Origin: Streptomyces sp. RKAG293
GTDB taxonomy: Bacteria; Actinomycetota; Actinomycetes; Streptomycetales; Streptomycetaceae
Direction: 5' to 3'
DNA length: 64,000 bases
Assembly (NCBI RefSeq): GCF_023701745.1
Contig: NZ_JAJOZB010000001.1
Location: 5,555,501-5,619,500 of the forward strand
Position 1 is the stretch's first letter. Each line of letters starts with the position of its first letter. Positions 1-8,456 of the stretch are shown one piece after another. Both the position numbers and the translations under genes were made by a program. Below the pieces are notes generated by a model. The model saw nothing but the letters and a program-made list of their open reading frames with translations, was not told where the DNA came from and searched no databases.

Positions 1-666
1 ACAGGATGTTGACGACACCACCGGGCAGGTCCGAGGTGGCGAGCACCTCGCCCAGCGCCAGCGCGGGCAGCGGCGACTTCTCGCTCGCCACGACGATCAC
101 CGTGTTGCCGGTGGCGATGGCCGGGGCGATCACCGAGACCAGACCGAGGAACGACGACGCCTGGGGGCGAGGACGACCACGACGCCGGTCGGCTCCGGGG
201 TGGAGAGGTTGAAGAACGGTCCGGCGACGGGGTTCGCCGAGCCGACGATCTGGCCGATCTTGTCGGTCCAGCCCGCGTACCAGACCCAGCGGTCGACGGC
301 CGCGTCCACCTGCGCCACGGCCTTGGCCTTGGAGATGCCCTCGGCGGCCGCGACCTCGGTGGCGAACTGCTCGCGCCGTCCGTCCAGCATCTCGGCGACG
401 CGGTAGAGCACCTGGCCGCGGTTGTACGCGGTCGCGCCCGACCAGCCGCCGAACGCCTTGCGGGCGGCGACGACCGCGTCCCGCGCGTCCTTGCGCGACG
501 ACAGCGGCGCGTTCGCGAGCCAGTTGCCCTTGGAGTCGGTCACCTCGTACACCCGCCCGCTCTCGCTGCGGGGGAACTTGCCCCCGACGTAAAGCTTGTA
601 CGTCTTGAAAACGCTGAGCCGCTCGGACTTCTCAGTCTTCTCGGACTTCTCGGACTTCTCAGACAT
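1..666 (-). CDS. Aldehyde dehydrogenase, partial, with apparent frameshift
   Basis: NAD(P)-dependent aldehyde dehydrogenase; the 5' part is present and the gene runs off the left edge. The start at 666 overlaps the end of the preceding dehydrogenase by eight bases (ATGTCTGA), so the two are co-transcribed and probably translationally coupled. The protein opens with a low-complexity SEK/TEK repeat of about 15 residues encoded by 9-bp tandem repeats, followed by the family's N-terminal cofactor-binding region. The frame breaks at a run of five G (163-167): it reads ..TGVVVVLAP and then nonsense. Adding one base restores ASSFLGLVSVIAPAIATGN, typical of the family. I favour a sequencing or assembly slip over true decay, but cannot exclude a real mutation. 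Substrate unknown; the context suggests aldehydes from deoxyribose or nucleoside breakdown. Confidence 0.8.
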
Positions 667-2089
667 CGAGGTACGCCTCCAGGCCGTGACGGCCGCCTTC
701 GCGGCCGAAGCCCGATTCCTTGTAGCCGCCGAAGGGCGAGGTCGGGTCGAACTTGTTGAACGTGTTGGCCCAGACGACGCCCGCGCGGAGCTGGTTCGCC
801 ATCCACAGGATGCGCGAGCCCTTCTCCGTCCAGATGCCGGCCGACAGGCCGTACTGCGTGTTGTTGGCCTTCTCGACGGCCTCGGCCGGGGTGCGGAACG
901 TCAGCACGGACAGCACCGGGCCGAAGATCTCCTCGCGGGCGATCCGGTGCGCCTGGGTGACGTTCGTGAAGAGCGTCGGGCGGAACCAGAAGCCGGCGGA
1001 CGGCAGGTCGCAGGCCGGGGCCCAGCGATCGGCGCCCTCGGCCTCGCCGGCCTCGGTGAGCTCGGTGATGCGGGCCAGCTGCTCGGCGGAGTTGATGGCG
1101 CCGATGTCGGTGTTCTTGTCCAGCGGGTCGCCGACGCGCAGCGTCTGCATCCGGCGCTTGAGCGCGTCCAGCACCTCCTCGGCCACGGACTCCTGGACCA
1201 GGAGGCGGGAGCCGGCGCAGCAGACGTGCCCCTGGTTGAAGAAGATGCCGTTGACGATGCCCTCGACGGCCTGGTCGACCGGCGCGTCGTCGAAGACGAT
1301 GTTGGCGGCCTTGCCGCCCAGCTCCAGCGTGACCTTCTTGTCCGTGCCGGCGATGGACCGGGCGATGGCCTTGCCGACCTCGGTGGAGCCGGTGAAGGCG
1401 ACCTTGTTGATGTCCGGGTGCTCCACGAGCGCCGCGCCGGTGGCGCCGTCGCCCGTGATGATGTTGACGACACCCTTGGGCAGCCCGGCCTGGCGGCAGA
1501 TGTCCGCGAAGAACAGGGCGCTGAGCGGGGTCGTCTCGGCGGGCTTGAGCACCACCGTGTTGCCCGCGGCGAGCGCCGGGGCGATCTTCCACGCGAGCAT
1601 CAGCAGCGGGAAGTTCCACGGGATGACCTGGCCGGCCACGCCCAGCGGGCGCGGGTCGGCGCCGTAGCCGGCGTGGCCGAGCTTGTCGGCCCAGCCCGCG
1701 TAGTAGAAGAAGTGCGCGGCGACGAGCGGCAGGTCGGTGTCGCGGGTCTCGCGGATCGGCTTGCCGTTGTCCAGCGACTCCAGCACGGCCAGCTCGCGGG
1801 AGCGCTCCTGGACGATGCGGGCGATCCGGAACAGGTACTTGGCGCGCTCGGCGCCGGGCAGCGCGGACCACTTCTCGAACGCCTTGCGGGCCGCCTTCAC
1901 CGCCCGGTCCACGTCCTCGGCCCCGGCCTGGGCGACCTCGGAGAGGACCTCCTCGGAGGAGGGCGAGACGGTCTTGAAGACCTTGCCGGCGGCGGCATCG
2001 GAGAACTGGCCGTCGATGAAGAGCCCGTACGACGGCGCGATGTCGACGACCGCGCGGGACTCGGGTGCGGGTGCGTATTCAAATGCCAT
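659..2089 (-). CDS. Aldehyde dehydrogenase family protein
   Basis: A 476-residue NAD(P)-dependent aldehyde dehydrogenase of normal length. The conserved IPWNFPL (about 156-162), the general-base Glu in TLELGGK (about residue 256) and the catalytic Cys in NQGHVCCAG (about residue 290) are all present. I chose the ATG at 2089 (MAFEYAPAPE); an in-frame extension to 2215 would run back into deoC. It lies 5 bp after deoC and overlaps the next dehydrogenase by 8 bp, making a deoC-aldh-aldh operon on the minus strand. Oxidation of acetaldehyde released by DeoC is a reasonable inference, not shown by the sequence. Confidence 0.93.
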   Translation of the reverse strand: MAFEYAPAPESRAVVDIAPSYGLFIDGQFSDAAAGKVFKTVSPSSEEVLSEVAQAGAEDVDRAVKAARKAFEKWSALPGAERAKYLFRIARIVQERSRELAVLESLDNGKPIRETRDTDLPLVAAHFFYYAGWADKLGHAGYGADPRPLGVAGQVIPWNFPLLMLAWKIAPALAAGNTVVLKPAETTPLSALFFADICRQAGLPKGVVNIITGDGATGAALVEHPDINKVAFTGSTEVGKAIARSIAGTDKKVTLELGGKAANIVFDDAPVDQAVEGIVNGIFFNQGHVCCAGSRLLVQESVAEEVLDALKRRMQTLRVGDPLDKNTDIGAINSAEQLARITELTEAGEAEGADRWAPACDLPSAGFWFRPTLFTNVTQAHRIAREEIFGPVLSVLTFRTPAEAVEKANNTQYGLSAGIWTEKGSRILWMANQLRAGVVWANTFNKFDPTSPFGGYKESGFGREGGRHGLEAYLDV

Positions 2090-2094
2090 GTCGG

Positions 2095-3087
2095 TCAGTC
2101 CACCGTCACGTAGTCGGGACCGGAGTAACGCCCGGTGCTGAGCTTCTGGCGCTGCATCAACAGATCGTTGAGCAGGCTGGACGCACCGAATCGGAACCAG
2201 TGCGGGGACAGCCACTCCTCGCCGAGCGTCTCGTTGACCATCACCAGGTACTTGATGGCGTCCTTCGTGGTGCGGATGCCGCCGGCCGGCTTCACTCCCA
2301 CTTGTACACCCACCGCGTCGCGGAAGTCGCGGACGGCCTCCAGCATCAGCAGCGTGTTCGGCGGGGTCGCGTTGACGGCGACCTTGCCCGTCGAGGTCTT
2401 GATGAAGTCGGCGCCCGCGAGCATCGCGAGCCAGGAGCAGCGGCGGATGTTGTCGTACGTCGCCAGCTCGCCGTTCTCGAAGATCACCTTGAGGTGGGCG
2501 GTCGATCCGTCCGGCCGCCGGCAGGCGGTCTTGACGGCGCGGATCTCCTCGAAGACCTGCAGGTAGTGGCCGGAGAGGAAGGCGCCACGGTCGATGACCA
2601 TGTCGATCTCGTCCGCGCCCGCGGCCACCGCGTCAGCGGTGTCGGCGAGCTTCACCGGCAGCGCGGTGCGGCCGGCCGGGAAGGCGGTGGCGACGGAGGC
2701 GACGTTGATGCCGGTTCCGTGCAGTGCCTCCTTCGCGGTCTTCACCATGTCCGGGTAGACACAGATCGCGGCGACCTTGGGGGCCGTGCGGTCGGTGGGA
2801 TCCGGATGGATGCCCTTGGCGCACAGAGCCCGGACCTTGCCGGGGGTGTCCGCGCCTTCGAGCGTGGTCAGATCGATCATGGAGATCGCCAGGTCGATGG
2901 CGTAGGACTTCGCCGTCGTCTTGATCGAACGGGTGCCGAGCATGGCGGCGCGGGCTTCGAGGCCGACGGCATCGACACCGGGCAGTCCGTGGAGGAAGCG
3001 GCGGAGTGCGGTGTCCGAGGCGGTCACGTCCGCCATCGTCGCCAGCCGGGCCGCGGCTTCTGGGCCGAAAGCGGGAACAGTGGGCAT
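2095..3087 (-). CDS. deoC: Deoxyribose-phosphate aldolase
   Basis: A 330-residue DeoC/FbaB-type aldolase that cleaves 2-deoxyribose 5-phosphate to acetaldehyde and glyceraldehyde 3-phosphate in the cytoplasm. The Schiff-base lysine motif ADFIKTSTGK and the C-terminal VGVKPAGGIRT phosphate-binding motif are both intact. It is longer than the E. coli enzyme at the N-terminus, as is usual in actinobacteria. The ATG at 3087 (MPTVPAF) was chosen; the longer frame to 3135 would pass through the palindrome at 3107-3118. It is first gene of an operon with two aldehyde dehydrogenases. The palindrome 20 bp upstream is identical in sequence and position to one before the purine nucleoside phosphorylase gene, implying shared control of nucleoside catabolism. 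Confidence 0.95.
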   Translation of the reverse strand: MPTVPAFGPEAAARLATMADVTASDTALRRFLHGLPGVDAVGLEARAAMLGTRSIKTTAKSYAIDLAISMIDLTTLEGADTPGKVRALCAKGIHPDPTDRTAPKVAAICVYPDMVKTAKEALHGTGINVASVATAFPAGRTALPVKLADTADAVAAGADEIDMVIDRGAFLSGHYLQVFEEIRAVKTACRRPDGSTAHLKVIFENGELATYDNIRRCSWLAMLAGADFIKTSTGKVAVNATPPNTLLMLEAVRDFRDAVGVQVGVKPAGGIRTTKDAIKYLVMVNETLGEEWLSPHWFRFGASSLLNDLLMQRQKLSTGRYSGPDYVTVD

Positions 3088-3435
3088 GGTCACCACATGA
3101 GCATATCTACGCGCGTAGCGACCTGTCACCACCACCCCCCTGATGCGTTCGCCACACCCGGGGCCGTCCTGGGTGGGGCGGGCGGGCGCCTCGGCCCGCG
3201 GTGCCGGTCATGGGGGCTGCGGACCCACAGGGCCCGCGCCGCAAGGGCGGAGGGGGCGGCCGGACGGGGTGGCCGGCCCCTTTCCTACCGGTGTCGGGCA
3301 GGGTGGCCGTCCCCATTTCCTTCCGCCGCTCAGTCCTCCCCGATCCACGCCGATGCCGTACCGATCTATCCCGATGCCGTACCGCAACCTGTGCGCGACC
3401 GGTCGCGCGGCACCCGTCAGGCAGAATCGGGCCTT
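3088..3435. other. Intergenic region between deoC and the PH-domain gene
   Basis: Divergent promoter region of about 350 bp. It holds the deoC operator-like palindrome at its left end and a 14-bp direct repeat (CCGATGCCGTACCG at 3350-3363 and 3371-3384, 21 bp apart) about 50-85 bp upstream of the rightward gene. The rest is GC-rich with no convincing ORF. Confidence 0.5.
3107..3118. promoter_or_regulatory. Putative operator CTACGCGCGTAG upstream of deoC
   Basis: Perfect 12-bp palindrome whose near edge lies 20 bp from the deoC start codon and overlaps the AT-rich stretch that would hold the promoter. The same 12-mer occurs at 22294-22305, also 20 bp from the start of the purine nucleoside phosphorylase gene. 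I noticed no other copy in the window. Inference: binding site for one repressor of the deoxynucleoside pathway; the DeoR-family gene at 24697 is a candidate. Confidence 0.6.
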
Positions 3436-4077
3436 ATGACGAGTTCCGACGACCCCACGCCGACCCCGCAGCCCGACCGGCCGAAGTACGACGACCGCTC
3501 CTACCGGTCGGTGGCCGGCATCGTCACCGGCGTGCTGCTGATCGCGCTGTCCCTGTGGCTCGGCGGCGACGCGGTGTTCCACGGCTCGGGACGCACCCCG
3601 TGGCTGACCCTCGCCGGGCTCCTGGCGGCGCTGCCCCTGCTGGCGGCCTTCACGATCCGGCCCGCCGTCTACGCGGGCGAGGAACGGCTCCGCATCCGCA
3701 ACCCGTTCCGGACGATCACCGTGCCGTGGGCGGCCGTGGAACACCTGCGGGCCGGCTACTCCACCGAGGTCGTCGCGGGCGGTCAGCGCTTCCAGCTCTG
3801 GGCGATCCCGGTCTCCCTGCGCGCCCGCAAGCGCGTAGCCCGCCAGACCGCCCGCGCCGCCACCGCGACGGCCCGGCAGTCCTCCCTCCTCAACGCCCCG
3901 GAGGTCCCGGCCCGCGCCTGGTCCGACCAGGCCGTCGACGAACTCCGCGACCTCGCCGAAACCAACGCCGCCAAGCCCGGCGCCCAGGGCGAGGTCAGCG
4001 TCCGCTGGGCCTACGAGGTCATCGCCCCGATCGTGACCGGCGCCATCGTCCTGGCCGTCCTCCTCGCCATCGGCTGA
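3436..4077 (+). CDS. PH-domain-containing membrane protein
   Basis: A 213-residue integral membrane protein with two N-terminal helices (about 32-51 and 60-76), a cytoplasmic bacterial PH-like segment (about 77-115, with RLRIRNPFRTITVPWAAVEHLR), a basic helical stretch rich in Arg/Ala, and one C-terminal helix (about 192-212). The arrangement matches actinobacterial PH-domain (bPH) membrane proteins of unknown role. The ATG at 3436 follows a weak ribosome site; longer frames upstream have no supporting signal. It converges with the GntR gene ending at 4104. Confidence 0.85.
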   Translation: MTSSDDPTPTPQPDRPKYDDRSYRSVAGIVTGVLLIALSLWLGGDAVFHGSGRTPWLTLAGLLAALPLLAAFTIRPAVYAGEERLRIRNPFRTITVPWAAVEHLRAGYSTEVVAGGQRFQLWAIPVSLRARKRVARQTARAATATARQSSLLNAPEVPARAWSDQAVDELRDLAETNAAKPGAQGEVSVRWAYEVIAPIVTGAIVLAVLLAIG

Positions 4078-4103
4078 CCCCGGGTCGTTCCGATGGCCGG
4101 TGG

Positions 4104-4865
4104 TCAGAGCACGGGCAGGCGGTATTCGAGCTCGTACAGGTGGCCTGCCTTCACCATCACGGAGACCTCGATGGGCCGGCCCCCGTCGGAGTGGACGACC
4201 CGGAAAGTGCGCAGCACGCACACCTCGGCCGGCAGCTCCAGCACGGTGAACTCCTCGGACGTCGGGGGACGCGCCGAGACCCGGTCGACGAACTCCCGGG
4301 GTGGAAGCCCCAGCTCGGCGAGGAGCGTCGGTGATCCACCGGGGATGCGCCGGCGGTCGGTGAGACGAGTGCCGCGGGCCAGTTCGACCGGGTAATAGGA
4401 GCGCACGAGCTCCGCCGGCTCGTCGTCGAGCAGCATGAGCCGGGACCGGAGTACGGCGGTCCCGCCGTCCGCCAGCCCGAGCGCTTCGGCGACATCGTGT
4501 GGGGCCGGAACCTCCGCGACATCGAGAATCCGGGTCGCTCCGGTCCGCGAACGGGCCGCCGCCCGCTCCATCCACCGATACGGCGCGCCGCTCTCCGACG
4601 GGGCGATGTACGAGGCCGGGACGATGGTGTGGTTCGGCCGCTCGCGGACGAAGACCCCTCTTCCGGGCTGCCCGACGGCGAAGCCCTCGGCCTTCAGGAT
4701 CTGGAGCGCCTTCTGGACGGTCGTGCCGACCACGCCGAACTCGGTCATCAGCTGTTGCGTGGAGGGCAGCTTGCTGCCCGGCTCCAAACGGCGCGCCATG
4801 ATCCGGTCGCGCAGCTCCGCGGCGATCTGCTGATGGGCGGGCCGGGTGTCGTTCCAGTGGGGCAT
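4104..4865 (-). CDS. GntR-family transcriptional regulator with UTRA domain
   Basis: A 253-residue HutC-type GntR regulator. Residues 1-75 form the winged helix (PGSKLPSTQQLMTEFGVV, then GQPGRGVFV in the wing). Residues of about 95-250 form a UTRA ligand-binding domain ending in the usual MVKAGHLYELEYRL strand. It is the second gene of a two-gene operon, starting 4 bp after the UTRA-only gene. The likely target is the CTTAAG inverted repeat in the divergent promoter at 5485-5511, since such regulators are usually autoregulated (inference). Ligand unknown; UTRA domains bind sugars, amino acids or nucleotides in other members. Confidence 0.92.
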   Translation of the reverse strand: MPHWNDTRPAHQQIAAELRDRIMARRLEPGSKLPSTQQLMTEFGVVGTTVQKALQILKAEGFAVGQPGRGVFVRERPNHTIVPASYIAPSESGAPYRWMERAAARSRTGATRILDVAEVPAPHDVAEALGLADGGTAVLRSRLMLLDDEPAELVRSYYPVELARGTRLTDRRRIPGGSPTLLAELGLPPREFVDRVSARPPTSEEFTVLELPAEVCVLRTFRVVHSDGGRPIEVSVMVKAGHLYELEYRLPVL

Positions 4866-4868
4866 GCG

Positions 4869-5411
4869 TCAGCCGAGCCGGAGCCGGTAGCGCAGCACGC
4901 GATCGCTTGCGGTCATGGTCATCACGCAGGCCTCCATCGGTTGATCGTCACCGGAGAGGATAAGCCGCGACAGGAGGATCACCGGGTCCTGTTCGCCGAG
5001 TTGAAGAGCTTCCCGTTCCGCTTCGGTGGGCATACGTGCGGTGACCGCTTCCTCGACGCGGCCCGCCACGTGGCCGAGCCGGGCGAGCAGCGTGACCGCT
5101 CCTCCAGGCACTTTCTTCTGCTCGGCGAGCTCGGTGCCGGCCGCGATGCGGGCCGGGTAGTACGAGTCCGCGAGCTCCACGGGCAGGCCATCGAGCAGGA
5201 TCAGGCGTCGTCGTACGACCACCTGCTCGCCCTCCGGGAGGCGCAGGGCCCGGGCGACTTCAGGTGGAGGTACGACCATCCCCGCGGAGAGAAGTCGCTG
5301 CCCACCGCGACGGTTGTTCTCTGCGGCCTCCTCCGTCCACGCGTCCGACCGGCCCTGCCCGCGAGGGGTCAAGTACCGCGTGGATTCGCTCTCCCATTCC
5401 TCGTTCGTCAA
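4869..5411 (-). CDS. Stand-alone UTRA-domain protein (no HTH)
   Basis: A 180-residue protein made only of a UTRA effector-binding domain. Residues of about 45-175 align by eye with the UTRA part of the neighbouring GntR protein (shared ALxLxxG..V.RxRLxLLD..P.EL..SYYP). There is no winged helix. The start is TTG at 5411 (MTNEEWESEST), preceded by GGAAGGGA; the frame extends further upstream, but that part crosses the divergent promoter and the operator. It is probably a ligand-sensing partner or decoy for the co-transcribed GntR regulator. I know such HTH-less UTRA proteins are annotated as GntR family in Streptomyces, so this is unlikely to be a fresh truncation. Confidence 0.75.
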   Translation of the reverse strand: MTNEEWESESTRYLTPRGQGRSDAWTEEAAENNRRGGQRLLSAGMVVPPPEVARALRLPEGEQVVVRRRLILLDGLPVELADSYYPARIAAGTELAEQKKVPGGAVTLLARLGHVAGRVEEAVTARMPTEAEREALQLGEQDPVILLSRLILSGDDQPMEACVMTMTASDRVLRYRLRLG

Positions 5412-5484
5412 GGGCCATCCCTTCCATCGGCGGACCTCCAACGTATCGCCAGGGACCGTGGAGGCGGGGTTGCTGACATCTTGC

Positions 5485-5511
5485 AACCTTAAGTCGATTC
5501 GCCTTAAGGTT
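5485..5511. promoter_or_regulatory. CTTAAG inverted-repeat operator in divergent promoter
   Basis: Perfect 9-bp inverted repeat, AACCTTAAG (5485-5493) and CTTAAGGTT (5503-5511), separated by 9 bp. Each arm contains the palindrome CTTAAG, so the site also reads as two CCTTAAG boxes 16 bp apart. It is strikingly AT-rich for this genome and sits midway between the leftward UTRA/GntR operon and the rightward ATPase operon. Inference: GntR dimer binding site controlling both. Confidence 0.6.
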
Positions 5512-5560
5512 TGCTGTGAGCTTCGCAACACCCTTGCGAGGCACTGCTGCAGGGGGATCG

Positions 5561-6016
5561 ATGGACCCAATGCATTCCGAGCCCGTCCCGTCGGGGACTG
5601 CGCAACGATTCTTCGACGCTGTGCCGGCATCGATCGCCATAGCCCGCGACTTCGCCACCACAACTCTGGTGGCCTGGGGCCTGACAGGACGAACCGACGA
5701 TGTGCGGCTCTGTGTGTCGGAGCTCGCCTCCAATGCCCTCACGCATGGTGCTGCCCCCGGCCGCGGATTCCTCGTGAGAGTGGCCGCTGTCGGCGGATGG
5801 GTCCGCATTGAGGTCCACGACAGCAGCAAGACAGTGCCGCACCTTCGGCGTTCCATCGGTACGGATGTCTCCGGGCGGGGGCTGCACATCGTGGATGAGC
5901 TGTCGGACGGTTGGGGCGTCGAGGAGCACGAACCGATCGGCAAGGTCGTCTGGTCGCGATTCAGGGCCGAATCCACGGCGGAGCCGACGGGCGACGACTG
6001 CGGCCGATCCGCATAG
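5561..6016 (+). CDS. ATP-binding protein, RsbW-like anti-sigma/serine kinase fold
   Basis: A 151-residue GHKL-fold protein (HATPase_c_2). The N-box is VSELASNALTHG, the G1 region is EVHDSSKTVP, and the G2 region is GRGLHIVDELSDGWG. In Streptomyces this family includes anti-sigma-factor kinases and many orphan paralogues; the partner is unknown. ATG at 5561 is preferred because of AGGGGG just upstream; a GTG at 5516 would place the start at the operator. It opens an operon with the SAHH-like and NUDIX genes. Confidence 0.85.
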   Translation: MDPMHSEPVPSGTAQRFFDAVPASIAIARDFATTTLVAWGLTGRTDDVRLCVSELASNALTHGAAPGRGFLVRVAAVGGWVRIEVHDSSKTVPHLRRSIGTDVSGRGLHIVDELSDGWGVEEHEPIGKVVWSRFRAESTAEPTGDDCGRSA

Positions 6017-6104
6017 GACGCCTGACCGCGTACCCGAGCCTGACGCTCTGCCCCGGCGACGTATCCAGCTCGTACCCACCCCACCCGAATTGATCGAGGC
6101 TGCC

Positions 6105-7226
6105 ATGGAATCCTTCGAACGAGCTCGCCTGGACGCCTACTTCGCCAAGATTGCCGCCCGGTTCGCCCCGGACGACTTGGCGACGTCCTTCCTGGTGACG
6201 CACCTGCTGCCCGAGAGGCCCGCGTTCGTGCGGGCGGTGGGCGCGATGTCCCGGTTACGTGCTGTGCTGCCCAAGCCGAAGTCCGTGAATCATTCGGCCC
6301 GGCGAGAGGTGGAGCGGAGCTTCGCCTGTGACGTTCTCTCCCGAGAAGTGTTCGCGGTCGCCGACAGCGCGCTGGAGTACTTCGAGTCACGGGCCGCAGG
6401 AGAGACGGTCGCGCTCCTTGATGTCGGTGGTTACTTCGCTCCGACGATTCCGCATCTCCAGGAGCGCTTCTCCGGTCGTCTCGTCGGGGTGATCGAGGAC
6501 ACCGAGAACGGACACCGGAGGTACGAGGATCTGGCCAAACTGCCGTGCCCGGTCGTCTCGGTCGCCCGCTCACCGTTGAAGGACCCCGAAGACTTCCTCG
6601 TCGGCCAGTCCGTGGTCTTCTCCACCGAGGCGGTGATGCGCGGGCGCGGCGACATCCTGCACGGGCGGCCGGCCCTCGTGATCGGGTTCGGCAAGCTCGG
6701 ATCAAGCATTGCCCGCCTGCTGCAGTCCAAGGGCGTTCATGTGACCGTCTTCGACATCGACCCTGTCCGACGGACCCAGGCGCTTTCTCAGGGCTTCGCC
6801 GTCGCCCGGGACCGTGAGAGCGCGCTGAACGGGGCAGTGCTGGTGCTCTGCGCCACGGGCGCGATCTCGTTACGCGGGGAGGACTTCCCGCATTTGCGCA
6901 ATGGAGCGTACGTCGCCACCGTGACCAGCAGTGAGGATGAACTGGAACTGCTCGGACTACCGGACGTCTACACACGAGCGACGGTGAGCGAGCACGTGAC
7001 CCGCTACCGGACCACGGGCCACTACTTCTATCTGGCCAACGGCGGCAACGCCGTCAACTTTCTGCACGGCGCCAGCGTGGGGCCTTTCATCTTCCTGGTA
7101 CAGGCCGAGATCCTGGCGGCCATCAGGATGCTCACCCGCGGTGACCTCGAATCCGGTATGCACGAGGTCAGCGCGACCGACCGCGCCGCCATCGCGGCGA
7201 TCTGGCTCAACTACTTCAACAGGTGA
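6105..7226 (+). CDS. S-adenosylhomocysteine hydrolase-like NAD-binding protein
   Basis: A 373-residue protein related to AdoHcy hydrolase but about 100 residues shorter. The central part keeps GVIEDTENGHRRYE (compare VxEETTTGVxRLY) and EDFLVGQSVVFSTEAVMR. It is followed by a Rossmann motif VIGFGKLGSS (near residue 193) and FDIDPVRRTQA. The catalytic Lys/Asp/Asn region is only partly recognisable, so AdoHcy hydrolysis is uncertain; it could be a dehydrogenase-like or sensory relative. ATG at 6105 (MESFERARLD) follows GAGG. Its TGA overlaps the NUDIX GTG start (GTGA), indicating coupling. Its place beside a NUDIX hydrolase suggests a small-molecule or nucleotide-processing role (inference). Confidence 0.75.
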   Translation: MESFERARLDAYFAKIAARFAPDDLATSFLVTHLLPERPAFVRAVGAMSRLRAVLPKPKSVNHSARREVERSFACDVLSREVFAVADSALEYFESRAAGETVALLDVGGYFAPTIPHLQERFSGRLVGVIEDTENGHRRYEDLAKLPCPVVSVARSPLKDPEDFLVGQSVVFSTEAVMRGRGDILHGRPALVIGFGKLGSSIARLLQSKGVHVTVFDIDPVRRTQALSQGFAVARDRESALNGAVLVLCATGAISLRGEDFPHLRNGAYVATVTSSEDELELLGLPDVYTRATVSEHVTRYRTTGHYFYLANGGNAVNFLHGASVGPFIFLVQAEILAAIRMLTRGDLESGMHEVSATDRAAIAAIWLNYFNR

Positions 7227-7774
7227 TCGACTTGGCCATCACGTCCGAACACATCCGCGCCACAGTCGACGCGTACCTCGACGCACATCCTGAGGAGAAG
7301 GACGCGCTGTCCGTCGTGCTCGGGCTGCTCGACGACGGGGCCGACCTCAGCAGCCGCAAGGAGTTCCGCGGGCATGCCACGGCCGGCGCGGTTCTCCTCA
7401 ACCAGGGCGGTGAGGTCCTGCACATTCACCACCTGGCTCTGGACAAGTGACTGCTGCCCGGCGGCCACCTCGAACCGCAGGACGCCACGCTGCATGACGC
7501 GGCACTGCGGGAACTCACCGAAGAGACGGGTATCGCCAGGGAATCGGTCACCTCGGTCAGCGGCCGGCCCGTTCATATCGACACTCATCCGATCCCGGCC
7601 AACGACGCCAAAGGTGAACCCGGCCACCAGCACATCGACTTCCGGTTCCTCTTCCGTACCGCGGCCGATGTGAGGGAACTCCAGGTCGAAGAGGTGACCG
7701 ACTTCGCTTGGCGTGACGCGCTGACCCTTGCCGACGAGCGGCTTCGTCAGCGGGTCCGCTCCGGGATCCGCTGA
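7223..7774 (+). pseudogene. NUDIX hydrolase gene interrupted by in-frame TGA
   Basis: Reading from GTG 7223, the frame encodes a NUDIX N-terminal half ending HHLALDK, then TGA at 7448-7450. It continues open in the same frame as LLPGGHLEPQDATLHDAALR.. to a stop at 7772-7774. Together the halves make a normal 183-codon NUDIX protein. The NUDIX box GGHLEP..REL.EETGI lies immediately after the stop, and relatives usually have Trp at that position (..KWLLPGGH), so TGG to TGA is the simplest explanation. As written, only a 75-residue product without the catalytic box is made. Alternatives: a base-call error, TGA readthrough, or a genuine null allele. It is third in the operon, coupled to the SAHH-like gene. 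Confidence 0.8.
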
Positions 7775-7950
7775 ACCGGGCGGCGGAGAGCGCTTGCTCG
7801 GGTGGGGTGAACGAGGGGCAACTTCGTGGTGAAGGCATGCTGTGGTGCTCCTGTGAGTACGCCCTTTGTCTGCGCAGTCTCATTACATTGCGTGTGCTGC
7901 ATGTCTGCCGCATATGCAGCCTTCCTTGAGACGGCCAGCAGGGGTGGGGG

Positions 7951-8364
7951 ATGGCAGCAGGGGACATGGGGGGCGCGGCCGGGGTCGGTGCGCGCTGTCG
8001 GATAGACATCGACGACGAGGGATTTCACTCCTGGCGGCTCACCGCCCAGAACGGGCGGACGGTGGCGGTCGGCGCAACCGCTTACCCGGACTACGGGGAG
8101 TGCCTGCGGGCGTTCCAGCGGTTGTGCGCCGGGTCGGAGGGGCTGCCCGGGGGAGTGCAGCACGCCGCCGACAGCAACGGCTGGGTGTGGCGGCTGCGCG
8201 GTGCGGACGGGCAGCCGGTGGCCGTCTCGTCGCGGGCCTACGAGCGGCACTCGACCTGTCAGACCGCCTACGACCGCTTCCGCGCGCTGCTTTCCGAGAT
8301 CGGTGCCGCGGAGACATCCGCGCACCCCACGGAGGACGCCTCCGAAGGGGTCGAAGTTCGGTAA
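7951..8364 (+). CDS. Hypothetical protein with two DUF1508-like repeats
   Basis: A 137-residue soluble protein with two similar halves, FHSWRLTAQNGRTVAVGATAY.. (about 24-60) and WVWRLRGADGQPVAVSSRAY.. (about 78-115). Each follows the F.W.L.A.NG..VA.S..Y...C..... pattern of YegP/DUF1508 repeats. The role of this family is unclear. The ATG at 7951 has a G-rich stretch before it. It stands alone between the NUDIX gene and the Pst-like locus, with 176 bp of AT-richer upstream sequence that probably carries its promoter. Confidence 0.7.
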   Translation: MAAGDMGGAAGVGARCRIDIDDEGFHSWRLTAQNGRTVAVGATAYPDYGECLRAFQRLCAGSEGLPGGVQHAADSNGWVWRLRGADGQPVAVSSRAYERHSTCQTAYDRFRALLSEIGAAETSAHPTEDASEGVEVR

Positions 8365-8456
8365 GTGGCGCCGGGTGAACCGAAGTTGCCTCTACGGGGC
8401 CCCTCGTTCACATCGGCTTGCGCACGCGTCCACCGCACCCCGTGAACGTCAGCCAT

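Noticed and set aside
540..1871. Long minus-strand open frame rich in Arg/Pro/Gly inside the aldehyde dehydrogenase gene
   Set aside because: Shadow frame of a real gene, with composition typical of out-of-frame high-GC sequence. Many other long frames in the window (for example opposite pccB and the STAND gene) were dropped for the same reason.
7448..7450. TGA as a selenocysteine codon in the NUDIX gene
   Set aside because: The expected residue is Trp, no SECIS-like hairpin was seen next to it, and NUDIX enzymes are not selenoproteins.
8365..8456. PHO boxes (GTTCACC direct repeats) upstream of pstC
   Set aside because: Only isolated half-sites are present; no two adjacent 11-bp direct-repeat units with good matches were found on either strand.
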